A stretch of 64,000 nucleotides of DNA from DATFYM01 sp035315065. Lineage in GTDB: Bacteria > Acidobacteriota > Terriglobia > UBA7540. Below are positions 18,902-26,758 of this stretch, piece by piece (positions within the stretch are counted from its first letter, which is position 1; each line of letters opens with the position of its first letter). The translations under genes and the position numbers were made by a program. The notes below the pieces were generated by a model. The model did not search any database, was not told the origin of the DNA, and saw only the letters and a program-made list of their open reading frames with translations. The DNA is taken from contig DATFYM010000105.1 of assembly GCA_035315065.1 (NCBI GenBank), positions 1-64,000 on the forward strand. Direction: 5' to 3'.

Positions 18902-19165
18902 ATGCCAGTGCCAGCGAGCGATACCCACCCCGAGGCTGAGAAGGTACAGATCGAAATCCTGCGATCAATGCCGGACGCGCAGAGATTTCGGGCGCTGAAC
19001 GATCTCATCGTCACCGGCCGAATTTTGAGCCTGTCCTGTCTGCGAGATCGTTTTCCCGACGCTGGTGACGAGGAACTTCGCCGGCGCCTAGCCACGCTGC
19101 TCCTCGGCTCGGAGCTGGCCACGCGAGTTTACGGGCCCGAACCTCAACCCCCGACGATACGGTAG
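18902..19165 (+). CDS. Small protein paired with a nucleotidyltransferase
   Basis: An 87-residue protein. The pattern EILRSMPDAQRFRALNDL followed by RDRFPDAGDEELRRRLATLLL is the helical layout of small proteins that precede nucleotidyltransferase-like genes in many bacteria. They are often treated as the first half of an AbiEii-like or minimal antitoxin/toxin module. Only three bases separate it from the next gene, so they are co-transcribed. The start ATG 18902 follows a possible -10 box by nine bases. No catalytic residues are evident. The functional role is inference. Confidence 0.7.
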   Translation: MPVPASDTHPEAEKVQIEILRSMPDAQRFRALNDLIVTGRILSLSCLRDRFPDAGDEELRRRLATLLLGSELATRVYGPEPQPPTIR

Positions 19166-19168
19166 CCT

Positions 19169-19744
19169 ATGGAACCCCTCCAGGTGCTCCAGGTGGTGGT
19201 CTCAACTTTGGAAAAGCTGGGGATCCCTTCCATGCTGGTGGGGTCTTTTGCCAGCTCGTCGCATGGCTTCGCCCGACTCACTCGGGATGCTGACCTCATC
19301 GCCAAGTTAAACCGGAGTCAGGTCGGCGAATTTGTCGAAGCTTTCTCGCGCGAGTTCTACGTTGACCGAGGGCTGATCGAGCAAGCCCTCGCCACCCAGA
19401 CCTCTTTCAACATCATTCACCTCGAATCATCCTTCAAGGTGGATCTCTTCGTGTTGCGCGGGAGTCCATTCCGCGTCGAAGAGTTTTCACGCCGAGTGTT
19501 GAAGCAAATCGATCCTCGGACCGGCTTTGCTGTCTACGTCCAGACACCGGAGGACACGCTGCTTTCAAAACTGGAGTGGTACCGGCAGGGCGGCGAGGTT
19601 TCAGAGAACCAATGGCGAGACGTCATCGGAATCCTGAAGATACAAGCGGGGCAGCTCGACGCCGCCTATTTGCAGAAGTGGGCGAAAGAGCTCGGCGTTT
19701 CCGACTTATTGGCGCGGGCTCGCCAACAGGCAGATCGCGAATAA
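19169..19744 (+). CDS. Nucleotidyltransferase-fold protein (AbiEii/DUF6036-like)
   Basis: A 191-residue protein. The strand-turn MLVGSFASSSHG followed by RDADLIAKL matches the GS...D-x-D core of the polymerase-beta superfamily, and VDLFVL supplies a further acidic residue. The C-terminal part (TPEDTLLSKLEWYRQGGEVS and NQWRDVIGILKIQ) is typical of the AbiEii-like group, which includes type IV-style toxins that modify RNA or proteins by transferring nucleotides. With the small upstream partner it could form a toxin-antitoxin or abortive-infection pair. Family-level confidence is good, the role is inferred. Confidence 0.75.
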   Translation: MEPLQVLQVVVSTLEKLGIPSMLVGSFASSSHGFARLTRDADLIAKLNRSQVGEFVEAFSREFYVDRGLIEQALATQTSFNIIHLESSFKVDLFVLRGSPFRVEEFSRRVLKQIDPRTGFAVYVQTPEDTLLSKLEWYRQGGEVSENQWRDVIGILKIQAGQLDAAYLQKWAKELGVSDLLARARQQADRE

Positions 19745-19778
19745 AAGCTGGGAGACACCAAGAAGAGATTTTGAGAAA

Positions 19779-19850
19779 TCGTTCAACGAGGTAATGGCGG
19801 AACTGACGCACAAGATCGTCGCGGGCGGCTTGTTGGTAAGAAACCTTCAC
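19779..19850 (-). pseudogene. N-terminal remnant of a ParE/RelE-type toxin
   Basis: On the minus strand a GTG at 19850 begins MKVSYQQAARDDLVRQFRHY, which resembles the start of ParE toxins (short strand, Ala-Arg-x-Asp-Leu, amphipathic helix). After about 24 residues the similarity stops and the frame runs into sequence antisense to the nucleotidyltransferase gene end. The GTG overlaps by four bases the stop of a frame upstream, as in a ParD-ParE pair, so the end of the antitoxin may also be present. A decayed toxin-antitoxin module is my reading; similarity is judged by eye. Confidence 0.4.
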
Positions 19851-20017
19851 GAACGCGGGCCGCTTTTGTGCTCGGCAAGCATGGTATCAGTTTGTCTGTT
19901 CACGCCACCCCCCAACTCACCCTCCGTGAGTTCAATTTGGTGTAGGGGCGGCTTTATGCCGCCAATGGCGAGGTAAACTCGCCGCTACAGCCCCAAATTG
20001 ACCCACGATCTTTTTCC

Positions 20018-20044
20018 TTGACAAATGGAAGCCCATAGTATAGC
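20018..20044 (+). promoter_or_regulatory. Possible promoter with TTGACA
   Basis: TTGACA at 20018 is followed 15 bases later by TATAGC (20039). The hexamer is perfect, the spacing short. It reads towards the unknown gene at 20191 across a heptamer array. The whole 19745-20190 gap otherwise contains the toxin remnant, a short palindrome around 19940-19985 and repeats. Confidence 0.3.
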
Positions 20045-20111
20045 CTAAGTACAGTCCTCGAAGAGGTATCGGACTCCTGCCACGGTGAGTTTTTCTCTTG
20101 GCATGAAGTTG

Positions 20112-20196
20112 GAAACGGCACTCAGCTATCAGCAATCAGCTCTCAGCACGAAGGACCGGTGCTTGCTGATACCTGATGGCTGATAGCTGATTGCTT
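20112..20196. repeat. Inverted heptamer array (TATCAGC / GCTGATA type)
   Basis: CTATCAGCAATCAGCTCTCAGC on the left is mirrored by GCTGATACCTGATGGCTGATAG on the right with a spacer of about 27 bases, forming a long imperfect hairpin. Confidence 0.7.
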
Positions 20197-21537
20197 TCCA
20201 ATCGGCAACGGTCAATTCTCGTTGCGAGAGAGGCCGAGCAAGTGGAAGCAGAGGAACCGGGGTTCGGGATTCGGGATTCGGGGTTCGCGGAAGAAGACGG
20301 TTCGGTTGCGTCCGCCGCGCCGGAAGGCGGCGTGGTCCCACCGTGCTGCGAATCCCGAGCCCCCAATCCCGAATCCCCTTCTTCCTCTGCGAACCCCGAA
20401 TCCCAAATCCCGAACCCCGGTTCTTCTGCTAACCCCGAATCCCGAACCGCGAATCCCGTTTCTTCCTCGAAACCGAAGCGCAAGTACACCGTAAGCGAGA
20501 AGTCGCGGGCGGCGTCGCTCCGGAACCTCGCGCTGGCGAACCAAGCTCCCCACTGGTTAAAGTACCGCCTCACCGACCGCCGTCGCGCGGCCTGCTACAA
20601 AGCCTTGGAAAAGGCCGTGGCCGAGATGCGCCGGTTCGATTCCCCTCACTACGGGCTGGGCTTCAAGCGCGGTACCTACTGCGCCTCGTTGATTCGCAGC
20701 CTGGCGCTGGCGGGCGAGACGCGGGAAGAGTATGAGGCGCACCTGGAGCGGATGCGGAAGGCGTTCGCGCCGTTGACCGAGCGGGATCGCAAGCTGGTGC
20801 TGGCGGCGGCGCAGGCGGTGTGGCGGCGGTTGCGGGTGTTTGGCGGGCAGGGGCGGTGGGAGCTGTACGCGGTGGCCAGTATCCTGGGAGAGCTAATCGC
20901 GGAGCGGGAAGCGGAGGCGGAGCGGCGGGCGGCGGCCGAGCAGGCCGGGGAAACGGCGGAGCCGCTTGACCCGTACGACGATCCGTTCGGGTCCGAGCGG
21001 GCGGTAAGGCTGGGAATCGACTTGATTCTACTGCTGCAGGAGGATGGGGTGGAGAAAGAGGCGGGGCGGCTGAACCGGCGCATCCAGCTCTTGCTGGAAG
21101 CCCTGGGGGAAGGCCCGGAGGACGGCACGCTGGGGGAGGCCGGCGGGGCAGGGCCCGAAGAGACGGACGACGAGACCTGGGCGGCGGTGAACAGCAATCC
21201 GCTGGGCGGGGTGGCGCAGGCGGCGGCGACGCTGAACCAGGATCGCCAGCCGCTGAAGGACCCGAGCCAGTGGCGGAACGCCCCAAACGCAGGGGAAAGC
21301 GCAGGGGAAAACGCAGGAAGCGGGCCCGAGGGGAAGGAGGAGGAGAACGAGAAGAAGGAGAAGAAGTCCGATCCCCATCCTTGCGAGAGGGCGGCGGAGC
21401 TAGCGCAGCGCGGGGGCTTGATGCGGTTGCTGCACCGGCAAGGGGTGAACAACCCCGAGTTCTCGCGCCTGGAAGGGCCGGAAGGCAAGGCGGCGTGGAT
21501 CGACCTGTGGCAGCGAGCCTTTGGAATTGCCGATTGA
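20191..21537 (+). CDS. Unknown protein with repeat-derived N-terminus
   Basis: Up to 448 residues, not recognised. The first 90 residues are largely a translation of GGGATTC/GAATCCC heptamer arrays (20257-20460) and are probably not an original domain. The core begins about KRKYTVSEKSRAASLRNLAL, a basic helical segment reminiscent of small proteins found next to mobile DNA in Acidobacteriota. A long helical, Glu/Arg-rich region follows (AERRAAAEQAGE, DLILLLQEDGVEKEAGRLNR) and then a Lys/Glu low-complexity stretch (about 370-400). No catalytic motif or membrane segment. The TTG start is uncertain because it lies in repeat DNA. The next gene follows after a palindromic element and may be its partner. 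Confidence 0.5.
   Translation: MLSNRQRSILVAREAEQVEAEEPGFGIRDSGFAEEDGSVASAAPEGGVVPPCCESRAPNPESPSSSANPESQIPNPGSSANPESRTANPVSSSKPKRKYTVSEKSRAASLRNLALANQAPHWLKYRLTDRRRAACYKALEKAVAEMRRFDSPHYGLGFKRGTYCASLIRSLALAGETREEYEAHLERMRKAFAPLTERDRKLVLAAAQAVWRRLRVFGGQGRWELYAVASILGELIAEREAEAERRAAAEQAGETAEPLDPYDDPFGSERAVRLGIDLILLLQEDGVEKEAGRLNRRIQLLLEALGEGPEDGTLGEAGGAGPEETDDETWAAVNSNPLGGVAQAAATLNQDRQPLKDPSQWRNAPNAGESAGENAGSGPEGKEEENEKKEKKSDPHPCERAAELAQRGGLMRLLHRQGVNNPEFSRLEGPEGKAAWIDLWQRAFGIAD
20257..20460. repeat. Heptamer arrays inside a reading frame (GGGATTC type)
   Basis: GGGATTC units at 20257-20290 are followed by mirrored GAATCCC and CGAACCC units in several blocks up to about 20460. All read through in one frame to give Pro/Ser/Asn-rich repeats (NPES, IPNP) at the N-terminus of the unknown protein. 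Confidence 0.7.
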
Positions 21538-21645
21538 CGATTGACGATTGACGATTGCAAAACGGCTGTCGGCGCGGCCCCGAGTCAGGCAGGGTCTGCC
21601 TTTCAATCGACAATCGATCCCGCAAGGCGGGATCAATCGTCAATT
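21532..21645. repeat. Palindromic element copy B, between two unknown genes
   Basis: It starts with ATTGACG units overlapping the previous stop codon. The core reads GATTGCAAAACGGCTGTC and TCTGCCTTTCAATCG, and the right end is the hairpin GATCCCGCAAGGCGGGATC followed by AATCGTCAATT, directly before an ATG. It is the same family as the copies at 11310 and 21771. Confidence 0.75.
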
Positions 21646-22233
21646 ATGGAGGTGGCGGAAATCACCTGGGAGCGGATCCAAATGCACTTGCAGCACCGGG
21701 ATAAGGAAGCGGCGAAGGTGAAGGAAGTGCTGGAAGCAGCCATCTTAGCGAAAAGAGCCGCAACGGAAGAAATTGATCCCGCCCTGCAAGATCGATTGTC
21801 GATTGACGATTGCAAGACGGTAGCAGCGGAGACTTCAGCGCCTAGTCCAAAACCTCCCGAGGCTGCGCAGAAAGAGCCCGAGGGCAAGCCAGAGGATGCC
21901 TTTCAATCGTCAGTCGATCCCGCAGGGCGGGATCAATCGTCAATTCTTTTGTTGGGCGCGTTGGGGGTCTACAAGTGCGTGGGCGCGGTGCTGGCGGCGG
22001 GCAAGGACATCAAGGCGGCGTACTATCGGATGCTGGTGGCGCTCTACGGCGACCTCCCCAGTTTTGAGTTTTTCAAGCCCAAGGGAGCGACCCTCTCAGA
22101 GCTAGTGGACGATCTGGGCAGCTTCGTGGCGGAGTGCATCAGCCTCAAGGACGGACCGATACACCAGGACAGGCAACAGCAGATCAAGTGGCGAGGCGAG
22201 TCAGGAGGACGACAGCCGGGAGGCGGGCCGTAG
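21646..22233 (+). CDS. Unknown protein carrying an in-frame palindromic element
   Basis: A 195-residue protein, not recognised. The N-terminus (MEVAEITWERIQMHLQ then KVKEVLEAAILAKRA) is helical. Residues about 43-100 are encoded by the repeat at 21771-21945 and read IDDCKTVAAE to DAFQSSVDPAG; the original protein resumes with LLLGALGVYKCVGAVLAAGKD and a helical C-terminus. ATG 21646 follows immediately after the palindromic element copy B and has GGAGG only within the codons after it, so the start is not certain. The gene may work with the preceding unknown protein; both are unlike the rest of the window. Confidence 0.5.
   Translation: MEVAEITWERIQMHLQHRDKEAAKVKEVLEAAILAKRAATEEIDPALQDRLSIDDCKTVAAETSAPSPKPPEAAQKEPEGKPEDAFQSSVDPAGRDQSSILLLGALGVYKCVGAVLAAGKDIKAAYYRMLVALYGDLPSFEFFKPKGATLSELVDDLGSFVAECISLKDGPIHQDRQQQIKWRGESGGRQPGGGP
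21771..21945. repeat. Palindromic element copy C, in frame inside an unknown gene
   Basis: The ends are perfect inverted 13-mers: GATCCCGCCCTGC on the left and GCAGGGCGGGATC on the right, bracketed by AATTG/CAATT. The core reads GATTGCAAGACGGTAGCAGC and CTTCAGCGCCTAG, then GATGCCTTTCAATCGTC. It keeps the reading frame of the host gene. The core is closest to the MFS copy at 11310. Confidence 0.8.
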
Positions 22234-22594
22234 GGACGGGCCTTTTCTCTGGCCTTTTTGTGCGGGGGAAGAAAAAGGAAAATCAAAAGGCAAATGGCAA
22301 AGGGCAAAAGTGAAGACGGACACCTGAAGTTGTGGGCTTAAGGTCGGGTCGGCGGCGGTTGTTGGCTCAGGGTTGGGCTTGGTTTGATAAGCTATAGAGT
22401 CGGCGATTGGGCTCGCTGATCTTACCGACTTTGGATTTTCGAGGATCGCGTTTCGTAATGCAGAGTGAATCAGCAATAGGGGAGAAAGAGCAAGCCATCA
22501 GAGCTCGGGTTGGGTACAGTTAAAGGGGGACACGGACCACGGACACGCACTAAGGACAACGGACCACGGACTAAGGACAACGGACTAACGACCA
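22234..22594. other. Intergenic stretch with a GGACNAC heptamer run
   Basis: 361 bases without a supported gene. Short AAAGGCA/AATGGCA-like repeats lie near 22280-22305. A run of GGACCAC, GGACAAC and GGACTAA units lies at 22528-22592, directly before the ABC-F start codon, with no mirrored arm visible. A GC-rich inverted segment with following T runs lies at about 22215-22260 and could end the preceding transcript. Confidence 0.4.
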
Positions 22595-24592
22595 ATGATT
22601 CAACTTTCTTCTGCCGGGAAGCACTTCGGCCCCAAGACGCTCTTTGAAGATCTCGACTGGCTCATTACGCCCCAGGAACGCATCAGCTTGGTGGGCGCCA
22701 ATGGCACCGGCAAGTCGACGCTGTTGAAGGTGCTGGCAGGCCTCGACTCGCTCGACTACGGCTCCATCACCCGCGCCAAAGGGATCACCGCCGGGTACCT
22801 GCCGCAGGACGGGCTCTCGCTCTCCGGGCGCAGCGTCCTGGCTGAGTGCCTCTCCGTGTTCGACCGCTTGCGGGCCATGGAGCCGGAGATGGAGGCGCTC
22901 ACCCACCAGATGTCCGAACTCGACCCGGACGGGGACCAGTACGAGCGCGTCGCCGATCGCTACCATCGGCTGGAGAGCGAGTTTAGCGCTCACGACGGCT
23001 ATCGGCTGGAGGCGCAGGCGGCCACGGTGCTCTCGGGCCTGGGGTTCCCACGCGAGGATTGGAGCCGGCCCACGGAGGAGTTTTCGGGCGGCTGGCAGAT
23101 GCGCATCGCGCTGGCCAAGCTGCTGCTGGAGAAGCCCAACCTGCTCCTGCTGGACGAGCCTACCAACCACCTCGATCTGGAGGCGCGCAACTGGCTGGAG
23201 GATTTTCTCGCCTCCTACCCGTTCGCCTGCGTGCTGGTGTCGCACGACCGCTATTTCCTCGATGTGACGGTGAAGAAGACCGTTGAGCTGTGGAACCATC
23301 GCGCCCACTTTTACAGCGGCAATTACGATCGGTATCTCCAGCAGAAAGCGGAGCGGCAGGCGCAGATCGAGGCGGCCTACCGCAACCAGCAAGAGCGGGT
23401 GCAGCAACTCGAAGTGTTCATCAATCGCTTCCGCTACCAGGCCACCAAAGCCAAGCAGGTGCAAAGCCGCATCAAGGAGCTGGAGCGTATGGAGCGGGTG
23501 GAGGTGCCGCCGCAGGAAAAGACCATCCACTTCTCCTTTCCGCAGCCGAAGCCGAGCGGGCACATCGTGGCCGAGTTCAAAGGCGTGGCCAAGAGCTACG
23601 GAGAGAAGCTGGTGTTCCGCAACGTCGATTTCATCATCGACCGCGGCGATCGCGTGGCCCTGGTGGGCGTGAACGGGGCAGGGAAATCGACGCTGATCAA
23701 GCTGCTCGCCGGCACTGAGCCGGTGACGCGCGGCGAACTCCGGCTGGGCCACAACGTGGAAGTGGATTACTTCGCCCAGGACCAGTACAAGGCGCTCGAC
23801 GCCAATGCACGCGTGCTGGACGACCTGGCCAGCATCGCCCCCGCCGCGGTGAGCGGCCAGACGCAACTGCGCAGCCTGTTGGGATGCTTCCTCTTTTCCG
23901 AGGACGACGTCTTCAAGCGCATCGGCGTGCTCTCCGGCGGCGAGCGCAATCGCTACGCGCTGGCGCGCATGTTGCTGCAGCCTTCCAACTTCCTGCTGCT
24001 GGACGAGCCGACCAACCATCTCGATATGCGCGCCAAGGACGTCCTGCTGGAGGCGCTGGAGAAGTTCAAGGGCACGGTGGTGTTCGTCTCCCACGACCGC
24101 TATTTCATCGATAAGCTCGCCACGCGGGTGTTCGAGATCGAAGCCGGCCGGCTGCACGTGTTCCCCGGAAACTACGAGGACTATCTCTGGCGCAAGCAGG
24201 CGCCGGAGTCGAGCGTAGCGCGGGCGTCCCGCCCGCTGTGGCGGGAGCGTCCCGCTCCCGCGCGAAAGGATGAACCCGCAAGCAACGGCCACGGCCGCCA
24301 ATCGGACAGATCGCCGGCTGCCGGAAACCAACCACCGGCGGAGGTCGCACCGGCAGGGAAGCGGTTGAATCCCATCCTGGCGCGGCAAATGCAGAAACGG
24401 GCGAAAGAACTGGAAGAGGAAATCGCCCGCTGCGAAGCCGAGATCGCCGAGGGCGAGTCTCAACTAGCCCAGTTCAGGAGTCAGGAGGAATCGGCGCGCC
24501 TGGGGCGGCTGGTGAAGGATCGCCGTGTTAGCCTGGAGGAGCTGTGGAAAGAGTGGGAACAAGTTTCGCAAGCGGTGGAATCGGAGCGGTAG
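22595..24592 (+). CDS. ABC-F family ATPase (Uup/YheS-like ribosome-associated)
   Basis: A 665-residue soluble protein with two ABC cassettes and no membrane domain, expected to act on the ribosome in translation control or antibiotic protection. Cassette 1: GANGTGKST, signature FSGGWQMR, LLLLDEPTNHLDLE. Linker: helical RYQATKAKQVQSRIKELERM (about 280-300). Cassette 2: GVNGAGKST, LSGGERNR, LLLDEPTNHLDMR. The C-terminal 60 residues form a coiled coil (KRAKELEEEIARCEAEIAEGE). Between cassette 2 and the coiled coil lies an Arg/Pro/Ala-rich stretch encoded by a palindromic repeat (24218-24263). The start ATG follows the heptamer run directly, with no clear ribosome-binding site. Confidence 0.92.
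   Translation: MIQLSSAGKHFGPKTLFEDLDWLITPQERISLVGANGTGKSTLLKVLAGLDSLDYGSITRAKGITAGYLPQDGLSLSGRSVLAECLSVFDRLRAMEPEMEALTHQMSELDPDGDQYERVADRYHRLESEFSAHDGYRLEAQAATVLSGLGFPREDWSRPTEEFSGGWQMRIALAKLLLEKPNLLLLDEPTNHLDLEARNWLEDFLASYPFACVLVSHDRYFLDVTVKKTVELWNHRAHFYSGNYDRYLQQKAERQAQIEAAYRNQQERVQQLEVFINRFRYQATKAKQVQSRIKELERMERVEVPPQEKTIHFSFPQPKPSGHIVAEFKGVAKSYGEKLVFRNVDFIIDRGDRVALVGVNGAGKSTLIKLLAGTEPVTRGELRLGHNVEVDYFAQDQYKALDANARVLDDLASIAPAAVSGQTQLRSLLGCFLFSEDDVFKRIGVLSGGERNRYALARMLLQPSNFLLLDEPTNHLDMRAKDVLLEALEKFKGTVVFVSHDRYFIDKLATRVFEIEAGRLHVFPGNYEDYLWRKQAPESSVARASRPLWRERPAPARKDEPASNGHGRQSDRSPAAGNQPPAEVAPAGKRLNPILARQMQKRAKELEEEIARCEAEIAEGESQLAQFRSQEESARLGRLVKDRRVSLEELWKEWEQVSQAVESER
24218..24263. repeat. 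GC-rich palindromic repeat in frame in the ABC-F gene
   Basis: GCGGGCGTCCCGCCCGC is followed by GGCGGGAGCGTCCCGCTCCC, two adjacent hairpins built round a CGTCCCGC unit. They encode ARASRPLWRERPAPA in the linker before the C-terminal coiled coil. This looks like another repeat family that tolerates in-frame insertion. Confidence 0.6.
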
Positions 24593-24690
24593 GCCCAAGC
24601 GGCGGGCCCTCAGGCAAAGCGCGTTTATTCCCGTGGCTTGGCGGCACATTTTGAAGGTGGTGTAGAATGGGAAGCAAGGGGTTCAAAGAG

Positions 24691-24909
24691 ATGGCTGCCC
24701 TCAAGAACATCAGTGTGGAAGAGCTCAGAGCGCTGGCAGGCGACGTCGTAGACGAAAAGTTGCGCGAGTTCCTGGGTGATCCTGACGAGGGCCTTGCCCT
24801 GCGCCCGCAGGTTCGAAAGCGCTTGCTGAAGAGTCTGCGCCAACCGAAGGAATCAAGAGAAACCGTTTCTGCTGCCGAGGCGGCGCGGCGCCTGGCGATG
24901 GAGTTTTGA
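24691..24909 (+). CDS. Small helical protein, antitoxin-like
   Basis: A 72-residue protein starting MAALKNISVEELRALAGDVV, followed by a Leu/Arg-rich middle and a C-terminal SAAEAARRLAMEF. Composition and size are like short antitoxins (DUF2281-like or AbrB-less types), but no toxin follows and the family is not identified. I prefer ATG 24691 to the in-frame ATG at 24667 because TAGAAT at 24663-24668 would be a -10 box overlapping the earlier ATG. It is 14 bases upstream of the next gene and may be co-transcribed with it. Confidence 0.5.
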   Translation: MAALKNISVEELRALAGDVVDEKLREFLGDPDEGLALRPQVRKRLLKSLRQPKESRETVSAAEAARRLAMEF

Positions 24910-24923
24910 GAGGAGTGGAACAT

Positions 24924-25307
24924 ATGAGCGAGCAACAAGCGAAATCTGGTAATAGCTCCACCGACGCCGTCGCTTCTCTTATCGCCTTTGCGGCCCTGGC
25001 GAGGGGGTTCGCGCCGACTCAGCCCTTGTTCGAGGCCTACACTGTGCGTAACCGCGTGTATAAGGCTGAGAACATCAACCTTGACGGGTATACATTCAAG
25101 AACTGCGCGTTCATTAACTGTGTCCTGGCAACTACTCAAGGGAATTTTACGCTTGAGAGTTGCCACGTTTCTTTGTGTACCGTGCAGTTCTCTGGGAACG
25201 CGCTTAGAATCGTTAAGCTTTCCTCCATCCTGCTTGGAAATTGGGATCAACTGAACAAGTCACTGCGGCCCTATCTGGAGCCGGATGGAGCGTTGACCAT
25301 TCTATGA
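24924..25307 (+). CDS. Unknown protein with short pentapeptide-like stretch
   Basis: A 127-residue protein of unknown function, preceded by GAGAGGAGTGGAAC (good ribosome-binding site). The middle part, NLDGYTFKNCAFINCVL and GNFTLESCHVS, has the periodic Asn/Cys/Phe pattern of a short right-handed beta-helix (pentapeptide-repeat-like). The first 40 residues are low complexity and then ALARGFAPTQPLFEAYTV. It overlaps the next gene by four bases (ATGA), so the two proteins are translationally coupled and probably act together. Base composition is lower in GC than neighbours, which hints at acquisition. Confidence 0.6.
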   Translation: MSEQQAKSGNSSTDAVASLIAFAALARGFAPTQPLFEAYTVRNRVYKAENINLDGYTFKNCAFINCVLATTQGNFTLESCHVSLCTVQFSGNALRIVKLSSILLGNWDQLNKSLRPYLEPDGALTIL

Positions 25308-25888
25308 GCCTTGATTGGTTTAAGTCCGTTTCTGCGCAAATCGGCGTCGAGGGAAGGAACATCGTCATTGTTGCAGGCCTAGTCTTCTGCGCCTTCGGCC
25401 TATGGCTGTTTCTAAGCGGCTACAAGGATCATCCGCTACTCTCATGGGTTTTTGTGTCGGCATTCTTCCTGTTGGGCGCTTCAATTGCGCTGATCGGCCT
25501 GCTTGTCAAGCCTCAACCTTCTGAGATAGCTCAAAAGTTCCTCCTCCAGCAGGTCGGACAGCAGTTTTTTTACGCTGGCGGATTACAATCGCCTTCTGAT
25601 GTGCTCGAGGTCCTTCGAACGCTCCAGAACATCCGTCCTCTACCACCTCCCTCAGCCGTTGTCGAGGGATCCGCTTCCAACGAGGGTGAATACAAACCAC
25701 TATCACCCGAGGAAGCCGCGGCGTTGGCGGCAAAGGACCGCGAGGGTATCGAACGCATGATTCGGTTGCAAGCCGAGAGAATACAGACTGGGTTGGGTGT
25801 CCAGCAGGCCGCTGCCGAGGCGCCGAAGCAAATCACGGCGTCAAACCAGGCGGCTTCGCAAAGTGATAAAGGAAAGAAAGAAGCTTAG
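25304..25888 (+). CDS. Unknown membrane protein, coupled to the preceding gene
   Basis: A 194-residue protein. Two membrane helices are clear: IVIVAGLVFCAFGLWLFLSG and LSWVFVSAFFLLGASIALIG (about 20-70). A cytoplasmic or periplasmic tail follows (SEIAQKFLLQQVGQQFFY), a Pro/Ser linker and a charged helical end (KDREGIERMIRLQAERIQ). No catalytic motif. The ATG overlaps the stop codon of the previous gene. Likely a membrane partner of the pentapeptide-like protein. Function unknown. Confidence 0.6.
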   Translation: MSLDWFKSVSAQIGVEGRNIVIVAGLVFCAFGLWLFLSGYKDHPLLSWVFVSAFFLLGASIALIGLLVKPQPSEIAQKFLLQQVGQQFFYAGGLQSPSDVLEVLRTLQNIRPLPPPSAVVEGSASNEGEYKPLSPEEAAALAAKDREGIERMIRLQAERIQTGLGVQQAAAEAPKQITASNQAASQSDKGKKEA

Positions 25889-25990
25889 CGCATGATCTTT
25901 TTGTCAGAAAGCCTTTCGACCCCAGAGGCCCCCACGGGGCGGTATGGAGCGATGTGGAAGCCAAGGTCCCGAGTTGTCATGGTCAGACAC

Positions 25991-26758
25991 TCAGAGCGAT
26001 TCATCGTGAGAAGAGGCAGCAAGGAACCGTGGGCCGAGCCAGACCAGGGCCACGGCGTCGATTAGGAAATGCGCGGTCATGGAAGGATAGAGGCTTCCGA
26101 GGTGGACGGCTGGCCAGGCGAGCAGCGCGCCCATGATCATCACTCGGACCACGCCACTCACGCCCTGGTAAGTGTGAGCGAGGCCGAAGGCGACCGACGA
26201 AAGCGCCCAACCCCATCCGACGGAATGGCACCAGTGCGACAGGACGGAAAGCAGAAAGCCCCGGTAAAGGAACTCCTCGCAGAAGCCGGCGGTGGGCGCG
26301 ACCACGAGTGCCGCCCAGAGTTTCTCCTTTGGCGTCGACGGCATCAGCAGGTGGACGAGTTCCGACTCCGGTTGCAGCCATCCGCGGCGCTCGGCTACCA
26401 GGACCACTCCCAGGCCTGCCAGCGCCAGGCCTGCCAGGAGGGACGTCCAGGCGGCGAAGGCCCCTGGAGAACACGTCTCGAACCCGGCGGGCGAAAGCCT
26501 GGTCGACGCCACCAACACCACGGCGCCGCCCACCAGGGCGAGCAGCCATTCCGAAAGGACGGCCGAGAAGTAGAGGGCTAGCCGGGGCATGGTGCGGATT
26601 TCGGCTTGCCGGGTGCTGACGATGGAGAGCGCCGGGACTGCGACGACGACGATGAGGGCAAAGGCGATTTCGAGCGAATTGGCGAGCACGTCAAAAGTCC
26701 TCGCGGGGAGCTTGGGCGCGTTCACCGGAGCAAGTACGAGCCCAGCATGGCGCGGCAC
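25991..26758 (-). CDS. CPBP-family intramembrane metalloprotease
   Basis: A 255-residue polytopic membrane protein with six to eight hydrophobic helices. The family motifs are present: EEFLYRGFLL (motif 1, glutamate pair and Arg), FGLAHTYQG (motif 2 His) and the C-terminal SMTAHFLIDAVA (motif 3 His). These ABI/CAAX-type enzymes cleave prenylated or other membrane substrates; in bacteria several give immunity to bacteriocins or act in signalling. The gene overlaps the end of the upstream TetR regulator by 37 bases, implying one transcript; the regulator may control it. The start at 26758 is the longest and puts MPRHAG before the first helix. Confidence 0.85.
   Translation of the reverse strand: MPRHAGLVLAPVNAPKLPARTFDVLANSLEIAFALIVVVAVPALSIVSTRQAEIRTMPRLALYFSAVLSEWLLALVGGAVVLVASTRLSPAGFETCSPGAFAAWTSLLAGLALAGLGVVLVAERRGWLQPESELVHLLMPSTPKEKLWAALVVAPTAGFCEEFLYRGFLLSVLSHWCHSVGWGWALSSVAFGLAHTYQGVSGVVRVMIMGALLAWPAVHLGSLYPSMTAHFLIDAVALVWLGPRFLAASSHDESL

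Noticed and set aside
22571..24463. 630-codon minus-strand frame opposite the ABC-F gene
   Set aside because: Antisense shadow; the plus strand carries complete Walker and signature motifs.
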